Notes: generated by a model from the sequence alone, not told the origin. DNA of 64,000 nucleotides from Xinfangfangia pollutisoli (GCF_020179405.1 NZ_JAICBZ010000008.1:1-64000); one strand, 5' to 3'. Numbered from the stretch's first letter, positions 53,919 to 63,072 are shown. Numbers and translations are program-made.

Positions 53919-55007
53919 ATGGTTGCCCAACCCTTCGTGCGGATCGAGAATGTCACCAAGCGTTTCGGCCGCTTCACCGCCCTGGACCGGATCAGCCTGG
54001 ATATTGCCGAGGGCGAATTCCTGACCATCGTCGGCCCCTCGGGCAGCGGCAAATCCACGCTGATCCGGCTGCTGGTCGGGATTGACGACGTCACCGAGGG
54101 CACGATCCGCCTGAACGGCACCCGCATCGACACCATGCCCGCCAACAAGCGGCCCACCTGCATGGTGTTCCAGTCGCTGGCGCTGTTTCCGCATATGAGC
54201 GTCGGGCGGAACATCGAATTTCCCCAGAAGCTGAAGAAGATCGCGCCCGCTGCGCGCAAGGCCCGCGCGCTGGAACTGCTGCGGCTGCTGCGGCTGCCCG
54301 AAGACTATTACGGCAAGATGATCGGCCAGCTGTCGGGCGGCGAGCGGCAGCGGGTGGCGCTGGCCCGCGCGCTGGCCTTCGATCCGCAGATCATCGTCTT
54401 CGATGAACCCCTGTCGGCGCTGGATTACCGGTTGCGCAAGACGTTGGAGAAAGAGCTGAAGGATCTGCATGCCCGCACCGGCAAGACCTTCGTCTACATC
54501 ACCCATTCGCTGGAAGAGGCGATGGTGATGTCGGACCGGATCGCCATCATGAAACGCGGCCGGTTCGAACAGATCGACGTTGCCGAGGCGATCTATTCCC
54601 GCCCGGTCAGCCGCTTCGTCGCCAGCTTCATGGGCGAGGTCAATCTGTTCGAGGCGGCGGAAGAACAGGGCAAGGCGCGCTGGGGCGACGCCGGGATCAG
54701 GGCGCTGTCGGGCGGGCTTGCGCTGCCCGCGGGCTGGCGCGGCGCGCTGATGGTGCGGCCCGAGCTTCTGCGCTTTGTTGCCGAAGGGCAGGGCGCGGAT
54801 TTCACCGTGCAGGGCCGGGTGGTGGCGGAATATGCGCTGGGATCGCGCATCCAATATGCGATCGACACCCTGGCCGGCACGCGGATCACCGTCGAGCGGC
54901 CGTTTGAACAGCGCCTTGCCGCGGGCAGCGACGCGCCGGTCACCCTGGGCTGGGATCGCGACGCGGTCCACCCGATCGCCGAGGAGCCCCGCCATGCAAC
55001 GGCTTGA
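53919..55007 (+). CDS. Spermidine/putrescine-type ABC transporter ATP-binding protein
   Basis: A 362-aa ABC ATPase of the PotA/PotG type. Walker A is GPSGSGKST (about residues 40-48), the signature is LSGGERQRVALARAL, and Walker B is IIVFDEPLSALD. The C-terminal TOBE-like domain (about 250-355) contains LMVRPELLRF. It energises the two permeases that follow; start ATG 53919 has a weak ribosome site and may depend on the upstream hairpin context. The 3' end overlaps the first permease gene by 14 bp. Confidence 0.92.
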   Translation: MVAQPFVRIENVTKRFGRFTALDRISLDIAEGEFLTIVGPSGSGKSTLIRLLVGIDDVTEGTIRLNGTRIDTMPANKRPTCMVFQSLALFPHMSVGRNIEFPQKLKKIAPAARKARALELLRLLRLPEDYYGKMIGQLSGGERQRVALARALAFDPQIIVFDEPLSALDYRLRKTLEKELKDLHARTGKTFVYITHSLEEAMVMSDRIAIMKRGRFEQIDVAEAIYSRPVSRFVASFMGEVNLFEAAEEQGKARWGDAGIRALSGGLALPAGWRGALMVRPELLRFVAEGQGADFTVQGRVVAEYALGSRIQYAIDTLAGTRITVERPFEQRLAAGSDAPVTLGWDRDAVHPIAEEPRHATA

Positions 55008-55848
55008 AAGCCGCCTGGGCTTCCTGTCCGGGCTGCCGATCCTGATCCTGCTGCTTCTGGCCTTCATCATGCCGCTGTTCGTGGTGGCAGGGTTCGCCAT
55101 CATGCCGCAGAAAGTGTTCGAGCTGACCCATCTGCCGGATTTCTCGTCCTTCGCGGTGATCTGGGAACAGGGCTATTACCGCTCGCTTCTGCGCTCGCTG
55201 GGGCTGGCCTTCCTGACCACGGTCATCCTGTTCATCGTCTGCTGGCCGCTGGCTTACGGCATGGCTAAGGTCTTCGGCCGCTTCACCATTGTCATCACGC
55301 TTGCCGTGGTGCTGATCCTGTTCGTGTCGGAAAACATCCGCCTGTTCGGCTGGAGCCTGTCGCTGATGAAAGGCGGGCTGATCGAGGGCTATCTGCGGTC
55401 CTGGACCGGGCTCAGCTTCGAGACGCCGCTGTATGACTGGCCGGTGATCGTCTTCGGCATGGCCTATGTCTATTTCCCCTTCATGCTGTTTCCGCTGGCG
55501 CAGGGCATCAGCCTGGTGCCCGACGACGCCCGGCTTGCCGCCTCGGACCTGGGCGCAAGCCCCGCGCGGATCCTGTTCGAAATCGAAATGCCGCTGGCCG
55601 CCCCCGGCATCATGGTGGGCAGCCTTCTGACCTTCGTGCTGTCGGCGGGGGCGGTGGCCGAGGCAAAGCTTCTGGGCGGGCGGTCGGTCGTGGTGCTGAC
55701 CGACGATGTCGAAAGCGCCTTCACCTTCGCGCAGAACTGGCCGCTCGGGTCGGCGCTGTCGCTGATGCTGATCGGGATCGTGGCCCTTCTGGTTCTGGTG
55801 CCGGTCAGCCGGGTGAATCTGGACGCGATCATGGGGCGGAAAAGATGA
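54994..55848 (+). CDS. Spermidine/putrescine-type ABC transporter permease 1 (PotB/PotH type)
   Basis: A 284-aa membrane protein with six predicted helices. The permease EAA-like coupling motif is ARLAASDLGASPARILFEIEMPLAAPGI. Start ATG lies inside the ATPase gene, and the stop overlaps the next start by 4 bp, so translation is coupled. It pairs with the second permease to form the import channel. Confidence 0.92.
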   Translation: MQRLESRLGFLSGLPILILLLLAFIMPLFVVAGFAIMPQKVFELTHLPDFSSFAVIWEQGYYRSLLRSLGLAFLTTVILFIVCWPLAYGMAKVFGRFTIVITLAVVLILFVSENIRLFGWSLSLMKGGLIEGYLRSWTGLSFETPLYDWPVIVFGMAYVYFPFMLFPLAQGISLVPDDARLAASDLGASPARILFEIEMPLAAPGIMVGSLLTFVLSAGAVAEAKLLGGRSVVVLTDDVESAFTFAQNWPLGSALSLMLIGIVALLVLVPVSRVNLDAIMGRKR

Positions 55849-56639
55849 GATCGGTTTCCAACACCACCCGCATCGCGCTGTATCTGTACGGGCTGCTGAT
55901 CCTTCTGGTCCTGTATCTGCCGCTGGTGTCGGTCGGCTTCGCCTCGGTGTCGAAGGCGCGCTATCTGAGCTTTCCGGTCAACCGCTATACCAGCGAATGG
56001 ATGGTGCAGGCGGTGACCAGCCCGAATGTGCATGCGCTGGTGCTGACCTCGCTGAAGATCGCGGTTCTGGTCACGCTTCTGTCGATGCTGCTGGGCTTTT
56101 TCGGCGCGCTGGCTTTCGCGCGCTTCCAGTGGAAATACCGCCCGCTGTTCCAGAAGCTGATCCTTCTGCCGATCTTCTTTCCCCAGACGGTGCTGGGGCT
56201 GGCGCTGCTGATCTGGTTCTCGGCGCTGGGGGTTCAGCCCAGCTGGAAGACCGCCGTGATCGCCCATCTGGTCTGGATCGCGCCAATCACCACGCTGATC
56301 ATCGCCATTCGCGCCTATGGTTTCGACCCGGCGCTTGAGGAAGCGGCCCGCGACATGGGCGCCTCGACCCTGACCATCCTGCGCGAGGTGACGCTGCCCC
56401 TCTTGATGCCGGGGGTGATCTCGGCCGGGCTGTTCGCCTTCCTGCTGTCCTGGGGGAATTTCCCGCTGTCGCTGTTCACCTCGGGGCTCGATTCGACTTT
56501 GCCGAAATGGCTCTATGCGCGGATGGTCTCGGGCTACACGCCGCAGATCCCGGCGCTGGGCGTGCTGTCGGTGGCCGGATCGGCGGCGCTGATGCTGATC
56601 GGGATCGGGCTGGTCCGCTGGATGCGCCGACGCGCCTGA
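55845..56639 (+). CDS. Spermidine/putrescine-type ABC transporter permease 2 (PotC/PotI type)
   Basis: A 264-aa membrane protein with six predicted helices and the coupling motif LEEAARDMGASTLTILREVTLPLLMPGV. It completes the binding protein, ATPase and two-permease set, all on one strand within the microcompartment gene run. The SDR gene follows after 37 bp with its own ribosome site. Confidence 0.92.
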   Translation: MRSVSNTTRIALYLYGLLILLVLYLPLVSVGFASVSKARYLSFPVNRYTSEWMVQAVTSPNVHALVLTSLKIAVLVTLLSMLLGFFGALAFARFQWKYRPLFQKLILLPIFFPQTVLGLALLIWFSALGVQPSWKTAVIAHLVWIAPITTLIIAIRAYGFDPALEEAARDMGASTLTILREVTLPLLMPGVISAGLFAFLLSWGNFPLSLFTSGLDSTLPKWLYARMVSGYTPQIPALGVLSVAGSAALMLIGIGLVRWMRRRA

Positions 56640-56676
56640 GACCAAGACAAATCATAAAAATCTGGGAGGAACCAAC

Positions 56677-57456
56677 ATGCTGACATCATTGCAGGGCCGG
56701 AGTGTCATCGTGACCGGCGGGTCGAAGGGGATCGGGCGCGGCATCGCGCGGGTCTTTGCGCGGGCGGGGGTGAAACTGACCCTCGTCGGGCGCGACCAGG
56801 CGGCGCTGGCGGCCGCAGTGGCCGAGATGACCGCGGCCGGCGCCATCGCGCGCAGCGCCGTCTGCGATGTCAGCGATTACGATCAGGTCCGCCGCATGGT
56901 CGACGCCGCGGCCGAGGTGCAGGGTGGGCTGGATGTCGTCTGCGCCAATGCCGGGTCCTTCCCGCAGGTGAAGATGGTCGACATGACGCCCGAGGACTGG
57001 GACCAGATGATGGCGAACAACCTGCGGTCGACCTTCCTTTGCGTCAAAGCCGCGATCCCGCATTTCGAACGCGCGGGCAAGGGCCGCGTGATCGTGACCT
57101 CGTCGATCACCGGCCCGGTGACCGGCTATCCCGGCTGGTCGCATTACGGCGCCTCTAAGGCCGGGCAGCTGGGCTTCATCAAGACCGCCGCGATGGAACT
57201 GTCGCGCTACAACACCACGATCAACGCGGTGATGCCCGGCAATATCGTGACCGAAGGGCTGGAAGGGCTGGGCGAGGACTATCTGAAGACCATGGCCGCC
57301 TCGATCCCGCTGAAGCGGCTGGGCGCGGTCGAGGATATCGGCCATGCGGCGCTGTTCTTCGCCTCGGATGAGGCGGCCTATATCACCGGGCAGCAGATCA
57401 TCGTCGATGGTGGCCAGATCCTGCCGGAATCCCTGGAAGCCATCGCGTCGATCTGA
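56677..57456 (+). CDS. SDR family oxidoreductase, candidate 1-amino-2-propanol dehydrogenase
   Basis: A 259-aa classical short-chain dehydrogenase. The cofactor motif TGGSKGIG is at residues 13-20, NAG at 91-93, and the catalytic residues are Asn114, Ser143, Tyr157 and Lys161 (SHYGASKAG). In the mycobacterial aminoacetone microcompartment an SDR interconverts aminoacetone and (S)-1-amino-2-propanol; the location with the same partner genes makes this the best guess. GGGAGGA lies upstream of the ATG. The coenzyme preference cannot be settled by eye. Confidence 0.82.
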   Translation: MLTSLQGRSVIVTGGSKGIGRGIARVFARAGVKLTLVGRDQAALAAAVAEMTAAGAIARSAVCDVSDYDQVRRMVDAAAEVQGGLDVVCANAGSFPQVKMVDMTPEDWDQMMANNLRSTFLCVKAAIPHFERAGKGRVIVTSSITGPVTGYPGWSHYGASKAGQLGFIKTAAMELSRYNTTINAVMPGNIVTEGLEGLGEDYLKTMAASIPLKRLGAVEDIGHAALFFASDEAAYITGQQIIVDGGQILPESLEAIASI

Positions 57457-57469
57457 AGGGGACTGAGGG

Positions 57470-58474
57470 ATGGCCGAACAGTCCATGCCGCTTCAGGCGG
57501 TTTTGCAGCATCTTGACCGGCTGGCGCAGGATGCGCTGCCGCTTTGGCCGGTGCCCCGGGGGGCGACGGCGCGGCTGATCAATGTGTCCGAGAACGCGAC
57601 CTATCTGGTCGAGGCGGGGGCCTATCGGTCGATCCTGCGCATCCACCGCCCCGCCTATCACACAAGGCGGGGCATCGGCCAGGAACTGGCCTGGGCGCAG
57701 GCGCTGGCCTCCAGCGGGCTGGTGAACACCCCGCCGCCGATTGCCGGGCGCAATGGCGATCTGGTGCAAGAGGGCCATGTGCCCGGCCTGCCCGAGCCGC
57801 GGTTCATGGTGATGTTCCGCTTTGCCGAAGGCCGGCAGCCGGATGAGAACGACGATCTGGTCGCGCCCTTTCAGCGGCTGGGCGCCATCGCCGCGCGCAC
57901 CCATCTGCATTCGATGGCCTGGCAGCGCCCCGAACCGCTGGAGCGGCTGCGCTGGGATCATGACGCGGTCTTCGGGCCGCAGGCCAATTGGGGCGACTGG
58001 CGGGCGGCGCCGAATGTCACGCCGCCGATCCGCGCGGTTCTGGAACGGGTCGAGGCGACGATCCGCCGCCGGCTTGACGCCTTCGGCCAGGATCCCGGGC
58101 GCTACGGTCTGATCCATGCCGACATGCGGCTGGCCAATCTGCTGATCCAGGGCGAAGAGACGACGCTGATCGACTTCGACGATTGCGGTCAGGGCTGGTT
58201 TCTTTACGACTTCGCCACCGGCATCAGCTTCATGGAGGATCACCCGCAGGTGCCCGCCCTGCGCGCGGCCTGGGTGCGGGGCTATCGCTCGGTCCGCGCG
58301 CTGTCCGAGGCCGAAGAACGCGAGATCGACACCTTCATCATGCTGCGCCGCCTGGCCTTGCTGGCCTGGATCGGCAGCCATATCGAGGCGCCCGAACCCC
58401 AGGCCATGGCCCCGGATTTCGCCCGGGTCTCGGCCGAACTGGGCCAGGCTTACCTGGCCGAATTCGCCGTCTGA
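57470..58474 (+). CDS. Aminoglycoside phosphotransferase-family kinase, candidate 1-amino-2-propanol kinase
   Basis: A 334-aa APH/choline-kinase fold protein. The catalytic loop is HADMRLAN (His216, Asp218, Asn223) and the metal-binding motif is IDFDD (Asp235, Asp237). In the mycobacterial aminoacetone microcompartment a kinase of this family phosphorylates (S)-1-amino-2-propanol, producing the substrate of the PLP phospho-lyase. An N-terminal amphipathic helix (LQAVLQHLDRLAQDAL) might assist encapsulation. It starts 13 bp after the SDR gene and is the last gene of the run. Confidence 0.85.
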   Translation: MAEQSMPLQAVLQHLDRLAQDALPLWPVPRGATARLINVSENATYLVEAGAYRSILRIHRPAYHTRRGIGQELAWAQALASSGLVNTPPPIAGRNGDLVQEGHVPGLPEPRFMVMFRFAEGRQPDENDDLVAPFQRLGAIAARTHLHSMAWQRPEPLERLRWDHDAVFGPQANWGDWRAAPNVTPPIRAVLERVEATIRRRLDAFGQDPGRYGLIHADMRLANLLIQGEETTLIDFDDCGQGWFLYDFATGISFMEDHPQVPALRAAWVRGYRSVRALSEAEEREIDTFIMLRRLALLAWIGSHIEAPEPQAMAPDFARVSAELGQAYLAEFAV

Positions 58475-58525
58475 CGGCGCCGGGCGGGCGAGGGGCCGGG
58501 CGAGGGGACGGGCTGGGCGGCGCCG

Positions 58526-59410
58526 TCAGCCGGCCCGGTCGCGCAACTGCCCGCCCAGGGCGGTCAGCAGCTCCTGCGCATGCACGCGCAGGGGCTCGTC
58601 CCGGCGGTGAAAGGCGATCAGCGGGATCGGCGGGATCTGGGGCAGGGGCCGCGCGATCAGCCGCGGATCGGTCAGCGCATCCACGGTCAGCCGGTCGATC
58701 ACCCCGACCCCGCCACAGGCCGCGACCATGTGGCAGACGGTCGAGCAGAACGGAACCTGACAGGCCAGCCGATAGTCCAGCCCATGCGCGCGAAAGGCGC
58801 GGCGGATCGCGCCGCCCATCGGCGACCAGTCGGGATCATAGCAGACCAGCGGCTCGTCGCGCAGATCGGTCAGCTCGGGCGCGGCCTGCCGCCCCAGCGG
58901 GTGATCGGCGCGCATCACCGCGTAAAGCGGCACCTCCGCCAGGGTCTGCGCCTCGAATTCCGCGCGCGGCGGGGCGGCCATCTGCATGCCGATATCCGCC
59001 CGCCCGCTGCGCACGTCGTTTTCCGGCTCGCCGATCCAGATCCGCAGGCTGCGCGCCCAGCCGGTATAGCCGGCCCTGGCCAGATGCGGCGCCAGATAGC
59101 CTTCGACCACGGCCGGGGTTGCGGCCAGCGTCACCGGCCGCATCGCATGGCTGCGCAGCGCCTCGATCCGGCTGCGGATCTCGGTCTGGGCGGCAAAGAC
59201 CGCGCCGGTTTCGGCGTAAAGCTCTTGCGCCTCGGCCGAAGGCTCCAGCCGGTTGCCGCTGCGATGGAACAGGCTGAAGCCGACCCGGCTTTCCAGCCGC
59301 TTCAGCCGCGCGCTGACCGCCGGCTGCGACAGGCCCAGGATGCGGGCGGTTTCCACCGTGGTTCCAACCCGCATCAGCGTGCCGAACAGTTCGATTTCGG
59401 CCAGATCCAT
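58526..59410 (-). CDS. LysR family transcriptional regulator
   Basis: A 294-aa LysR regulator: N-terminal helix-turn-helix (ELFGTLMRVGTTVETARILGLSQPAVSARLKRLESRVG) and a C-terminal substrate-binding domain. It is divergent from the serine hydrolase gene at 59509, with direct repeats in the gap, so it probably controls that peptide-related operon. Effector unknown. Confidence 0.9.
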   Translation of the reverse strand: MDLAEIELFGTLMRVGTTVETARILGLSQPAVSARLKRLESRVGFSLFHRSGNRLEPSAEAQELYAETGAVFAAQTEIRSRIEALRSHAMRPVTLAATPAVVEGYLAPHLARAGYTGWARSLRIWIGEPENDVRSGRADIGMQMAAPPRAEFEAQTLAEVPLYAVMRADHPLGRQAAPELTDLRDEPLVCYDPDWSPMGGAIRRAFRAHGLDYRLACQVPFCSTVCHMVAACGGVGVIDRLTVDALTDPRLIARPLPQIPPIPLIAFHRRDEPLRVHAQELLTALGGQLRDRAG

Positions 59411-59416
59411 TATTCG

Positions 59417-59455
59417 TATCCTGATAGTGGGGCGATTATTATTGATTATCCTGAT
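59417..59455. promoter_or_regulatory. Direct repeats in the LysR/hydrolase divergent region
   Basis: The nonamer TATCCTGAT occurs at 59417-59425 and again at 59447-59455, 30 bp apart (about three helical turns), in an AT-rich gap of 98 bp between divergent lysR and hydrolase genes. The layout fits two LysR-type binding subsites on one face of the helix. Confidence 0.45.
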
Positions 59456-59508
59456 TGATCGAAGCGGTCTAGGGTGCCGCGTCCGCCGCGCTGGCGGGCG
59501 GAATTGAT

Positions 59509-60456
59509 ATGGAAGTCCCGATGTTCTTCTCTTCTGCTCCCGATTGGGACCGCGCGGGTGAAGCCGCGATCGCCGAATTGCCGCGCCGCTTCGCGCAGGA
59601 CGGGCTGGAAGACGGGGCTTTCGCGCTGGTCGCCCTGCGCGAGACCGGCGCGCGGGTCGATGGCTTTGCCCATCGCGGCGACTGGCGCTGCTATCCCTGT
59701 TCGCTGGTGAAAAGCTTTCATCTGGTTCATGCGCTGCATGCGCTTGAAACCGGCCGCGTCGCGCCGCATGCCGAATTCGACCGGGCCATGCGCGACATGA
59801 TCCTGTGGTCGTCGAACACCGGGACCAATTACCTGATCGACCTTCTGACCGGCACCACCGGCGACACGCTGCTGTCGGGGCCTGCCTTCGACGCCTGGGT
59901 CGCCGCGCGCGAGGGGCTGAACCGCTGGTTCCGCGATCTGGACTGGCCGGAATTCGCGCGCTGCAATCTGACGCAGAAGCTGATGGACGACCAGCGCTAT
60001 GGCCGCGAGGCGCAATTCGCCGCCTTGCAGGGCGGCTATCTGAACGCGCTGACGCCCCTGGCCACCGCGCGGCTGATGGCCGCGATCTTCACCGGCGCCC
60101 TGCCGCTGTCGCCCGAGGGTCTGGCCCGGGCGCAGTCCCTGCTTCTGCGCGACCGCACCAGCCCCGATGCGGCGCTGCCGCATTTCCAGGTCAGCGAATT
60201 CCTGGGCGGGCATCTGCCCGATGCGGCGCGGATCTGGTCGAAGGCGGGGCACAATCTGTGGACCGGCGACCCCAAGGCCTCGTGGTTCAAGCATGACATG
60301 ATCCGCATCGTGGCGCCCGGGCGGATGCCGGTCACCTTCGTGCTGATGACCCAGGGCAAGCGCATCGCCGACGAGGTGCCCGATGCCTTCCCGCGGATCG
60401 GGCGCTTCCTGTTCGACCATTTCGCCGATGCCGCCCGGCTGCAGGCCGCCGCATGA
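59509..60456 (+). CDS. Serine hydrolase, class A beta-lactamase/DD-peptidase-like fold
   Basis: A 315-aa protein with the three penicillin-recognising motifs in order: S-x-x-K at Ser65-Lys68 (CSLVKSF), S-x-N at 101-103 (SSNTGTN) and K-x-G in WSKAGH. There is no obvious signal peptide, so it may be cytoplasmic, and the third motif is KAG rather than KTG. It may be a peptidase or amidase working on imported peptides rather than an antibiotic-resistance enzyme. It overlaps the iminopeptidase gene by 4 bp and precedes an oligopeptide transporter, which supports peptide use. Confidence 0.75.
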   Translation: MEVPMFFSSAPDWDRAGEAAIAELPRRFAQDGLEDGAFALVALRETGARVDGFAHRGDWRCYPCSLVKSFHLVHALHALETGRVAPHAEFDRAMRDMILWSSNTGTNYLIDLLTGTTGDTLLSGPAFDAWVAAREGLNRWFRDLDWPEFARCNLTQKLMDDQRYGREAQFAALQGGYLNALTPLATARLMAAIFTGALPLSPEGLARAQSLLLRDRTSPDAALPHFQVSEFLGGHLPDAARIWSKAGHNLWTGDPKASWFKHDMIRIVAPGRMPVTFVLMTQGKRIADEVPDAFPRIGRFLFDHFADAARLQAAA

Positions 60457-61478
60457 CCGACGCGCGGCGCCCGCTTTACCCCGAGATCGCGCCCTATCGC
60501 GTGGGGCGGCTGCGCGTCTCGGATCTGCATGAGCTGTATTTCGAGGAATGCGGCAACCCCGAAGGCAAGCCTGTGGTGATCCTGCATGGCGGGCCGGGCG
60601 GCGGGATTTCGCCCTTCCTGCGCCGCTCGCATGATCCGGCGCGCTACCGGATCGTGCTGTTCGACCAGCGCGGGGCCGGGCAATCGACGCCCGCGGGCGA
60701 ATTGCGCGACAACACGACCTGGGATCTGGTCGCGGATATCGAAGCGCTGCGCCTGCATCTGGGGATCGGGCGCTGGCAGGTGGTGGGCGGATCCTGGGGC
60801 TCGACGCTGGCGCTGTGCTATGCGCTTCGCCATCCGGCGCGGGTGACGGAACTGATCCTGCGTGGCATCTTCACCCTGCGTCAGGCCGAACTGGCCTGGT
60901 TCTATCAGCAGGGCGCCGGGATGATCCTGCCCGAGGCCTTTGCCCGCTATCTGGCGCCGATCCCCGAAGCCGAACGCCATGACCTGATCGCCGCCTATCA
61001 CCGCCGCCTGACCGGCCCGGCCGGGCCCGCGCGCCGCCATGCGGCCAGCGCCTGGGCGGGCTGGGAAGGGGCAGCGCTGTCGCTGATGCCATCGCCCGCG
61101 CGGGAAGAGGAATTCGAGGATCCCGCCTTTGCCGAAAGCTTTGCCCGGATCGAATGCCACTATTTCCACAATCGCGGCTGGCTGGATCATGACGGCTGGC
61201 TGATCGCCCAGGCGCACCGGCTGCGCGCCATTCCGGGGGTGATCATCCAGGGCCGCTATGACCTGGTCACCCCTGCCGATACCGCGCTGGCGCTGCATGC
61301 CGCCTGGCCCGAGGCGCAGCTGATGATCATTCCCGATGCCGGCCATACCGGCATGGAACCCGGCATCCAGGACGCGATGGTGCGCGCCTCGGATGCCTTC
61401 GCCCTTCCCGGCAAGCCCGCATCCAGACGGGCGCCTTCCCACCTTCCGGGCGCTGCCCGGGTCCATATCGGAGACTGA
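60453..61478 (+). CDS. pip: Proline iminopeptidase
   Basis: A 341-aa alpha/beta-hydrolase removing N-terminal proline from peptides. The oxyanion motif HGGPGGG and the nucleophile elbow GGSWGSTLAL (Ser) are characteristic; the Asp and His of the triad lie in IQGRYDLVTP and PDAGHTG. About 20 extra residues follow the usual family end. Its ATG overlaps the hydrolase stop (60453-60456), and the binding-protein gene starts 3 bp after its stop. Confidence 0.93.
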   Translation: MTDARRPLYPEIAPYRVGRLRVSDLHELYFEECGNPEGKPVVILHGGPGGGISPFLRRSHDPARYRIVLFDQRGAGQSTPAGELRDNTTWDLVADIEALRLHLGIGRWQVVGGSWGSTLALCYALRHPARVTELILRGIFTLRQAELAWFYQQGAGMILPEAFARYLAPIPEAERHDLIAAYHRRLTGPAGPARRHAASAWAGWEGAALSLMPSPAREEEFEDPAFAESFARIECHYFHNRGWLDHDGWLIAQAHRLRAIPGVIIQGRYDLVTPADTALALHAAWPEAQLMIIPDAGHTGMEPGIQDAMVRASDAFALPGKPASRRAPSHLPGAARVHIGD

Positions 61479-61481
61479 CCC

Positions 61482-63062
61482 ATGACCCTCTTGCGACATC
61501 TGGTTCTGACCGGATCCGTCCTTGTCCTGTGCGCCACCGGCGCCCTGGCCGAGGTGGTGCTGAACCGCGGCAACAATGGCGATCCGGAATCGCTGGATCC
61601 GCACAAGACCTCGACCATCCCCGAGGCCAATCTGATGCGCGACCTGTTCCTGGGCCTGACCGCGCATGACGGCAACGCGACGCTGATCCCGGGCGCGGCG
61701 GAGAGCTGGACCGTGTCCGAGGACGGGCTGGTCTGGACCTTCCATCTGCGCGACGGCGCGCTGTGGTCTGATGGCAGCCCGGTCGTGGCCGAGGATTTCG
61801 TCTGGTCCTGGCAGCGGGTGGTAAACCCCGAAACCGCCGCCGAATATGCCTATATGCTGGCGCCGATCCTGAATGCCGAGGCGATCACCGCTGGCGAGAT
61901 GCCGCCGTCCGAACTGGGGGTGAAGGCGCTTGATCCGCTGACGCTGCAGGTCACGCTGAAGGGGCCGACGCCCTATTTCCTGGAAATGCTGACCCATCAG
62001 GCCACCTATCCGGTCAATCCCGCCAGCGTCACCGCGCTGGGCGCCGATTTCACCAAGGCGGGCAAGCTGGTTTCGAACGGGCCTTTCGTGCTGGAAAGCT
62101 TCACGCCCAACGACCACATCTCGGTGGTGAAGAACGACAAGTTCTATGACGCCGCGAATATCGCCATCGACCGGGTGAACTTCTATCCGACCGAGGATGT
62201 CGCCACCGCGACCCGCCGCTTCGAGGCGGGCGAGCTGGACATGACGCTTGATTTCCCGGCCGAGCAATATGAGGCGCTGAAGGCCAGCCTGGGCGACAAG
62301 GTCAAGGTGGGCCCGCTGCTGGGCACCTATTACTACGGCTTCAAGATGGACAAGGAGCCCTGGTCGAACCCCGAAATCCGCAAGGCGGTGTCGATGGCGA
62401 TCGACCGCGACTATCTGGCCGAGGAAGTCTGGCAGAACACCATGCTGCCCGCCTATACGCTGGTGCCGCCGGGGATCGACGGCTATGAGGTCGCGCCCCC
62501 CGACTATGCCGCGATGACCCAGCTTGACCGCGAAGATGCCGCGCGCGAGATCCTTGAACGCTACGGCTATACCGAGGCCAACCCGCTGAAGCTGGAAATC
62601 CGCTTCAACACCAACGAGAACAACGCCAATACCGCCGTCGCCCTGCAGGAACTGCTGCGTCCGATGGGCATCGAGGTGACGATGATCAACCTCGATATCG
62701 CGGCGCATTACGCGCATCTGGAAGCCAAGGGCGATTTCGACCTGGCCCGCGCCGCCTGGTTTGCCGATTACAAGGATCCCGAGAATTTCCTGTCGCTGTG
62801 CATCACCGGGGCGGGGAACAATTACACGCTGTATTCCGACGCGACCTATGACGGGCTTCTGGGCCAGGCGGGGGTTGAATCCGATCCGGCCAAGCGGATG
62901 GGCATTCTGGCCGAAGCCGAGGAAAAGGGCGTGGTCCAGGATCTCTGCGTGATGCCGCTGATGTTCTACAGCTATCGCGGTCTGGTCTCGGACAAGCTGC
63001 AGGGCTGGGAGCCCAATGTGATGGACATCCACCCCAGCCGCTTCCTGTCGAAGACCGAGTGA
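61482..63062 (+). CDS. oppA: Oligopeptide ABC transporter substrate-binding protein
   Basis: A 526-aa periplasmic binding protein of SBP_bac_5 type. Sec signal HLVLTGSVLVLCATGALA cleaved at about residue 23. OppA-type features are LNRGNNGDPESLDPHKTSTIPE, PGAAESWTVSEDGLVWTFHLRDGALWSDG and SNGPFVLESF. It delivers peptides to the permease encoded 63 bp downstream. A 12-bp perfect hairpin separates the two genes. Confidence 0.93.
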   Translation: MTLLRHLVLTGSVLVLCATGALAEVVLNRGNNGDPESLDPHKTSTIPEANLMRDLFLGLTAHDGNATLIPGAAESWTVSEDGLVWTFHLRDGALWSDGSPVVAEDFVWSWQRVVNPETAAEYAYMLAPILNAEAITAGEMPPSELGVKALDPLTLQVTLKGPTPYFLEMLTHQATYPVNPASVTALGADFTKAGKLVSNGPFVLESFTPNDHISVVKNDKFYDAANIAIDRVNFYPTEDVATATRRFEAGELDMTLDFPAEQYEALKASLGDKVKVGPLLGTYYYGFKMDKEPWSNPEIRKAVSMAIDRDYLAEEVWQNTMLPAYTLVPPGIDGYEVAPPDYAAMTQLDREDAAREILERYGYTEANPLKLEIRFNTNENNANTAVALQELLRPMGIEVTMINLDIAAHYAHLEAKGDFDLARAAWFADYKDPENFLSLCITGAGNNYTLYSDATYDGLLGQAGVESDPAKRMGILAEAEEKGVVQDLCVMPLMFYSYRGLVSDKLQGWEPNVMDIHPSRFLSKTE

Positions 63063-63072
63063 TCCCGTCGCA

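Noticed and set aside
47452-58474. Ethanolamine (Eut) or propanediol (Pdu) microcompartment
   Set aside because: No EutBC ammonia-lyase, PduCDE diol dehydratase, glycyl-radical enzyme or B12 genes are present; the kinase plus PLP enzyme plus SDR set fits the aminoacetone type better.
59509-60456. Antibiotic-resistance beta-lactamase
   Set aside because: Three active-site motifs are present, but there is no visible signal peptide, the third motif is KAG, and the context is peptide uptake.
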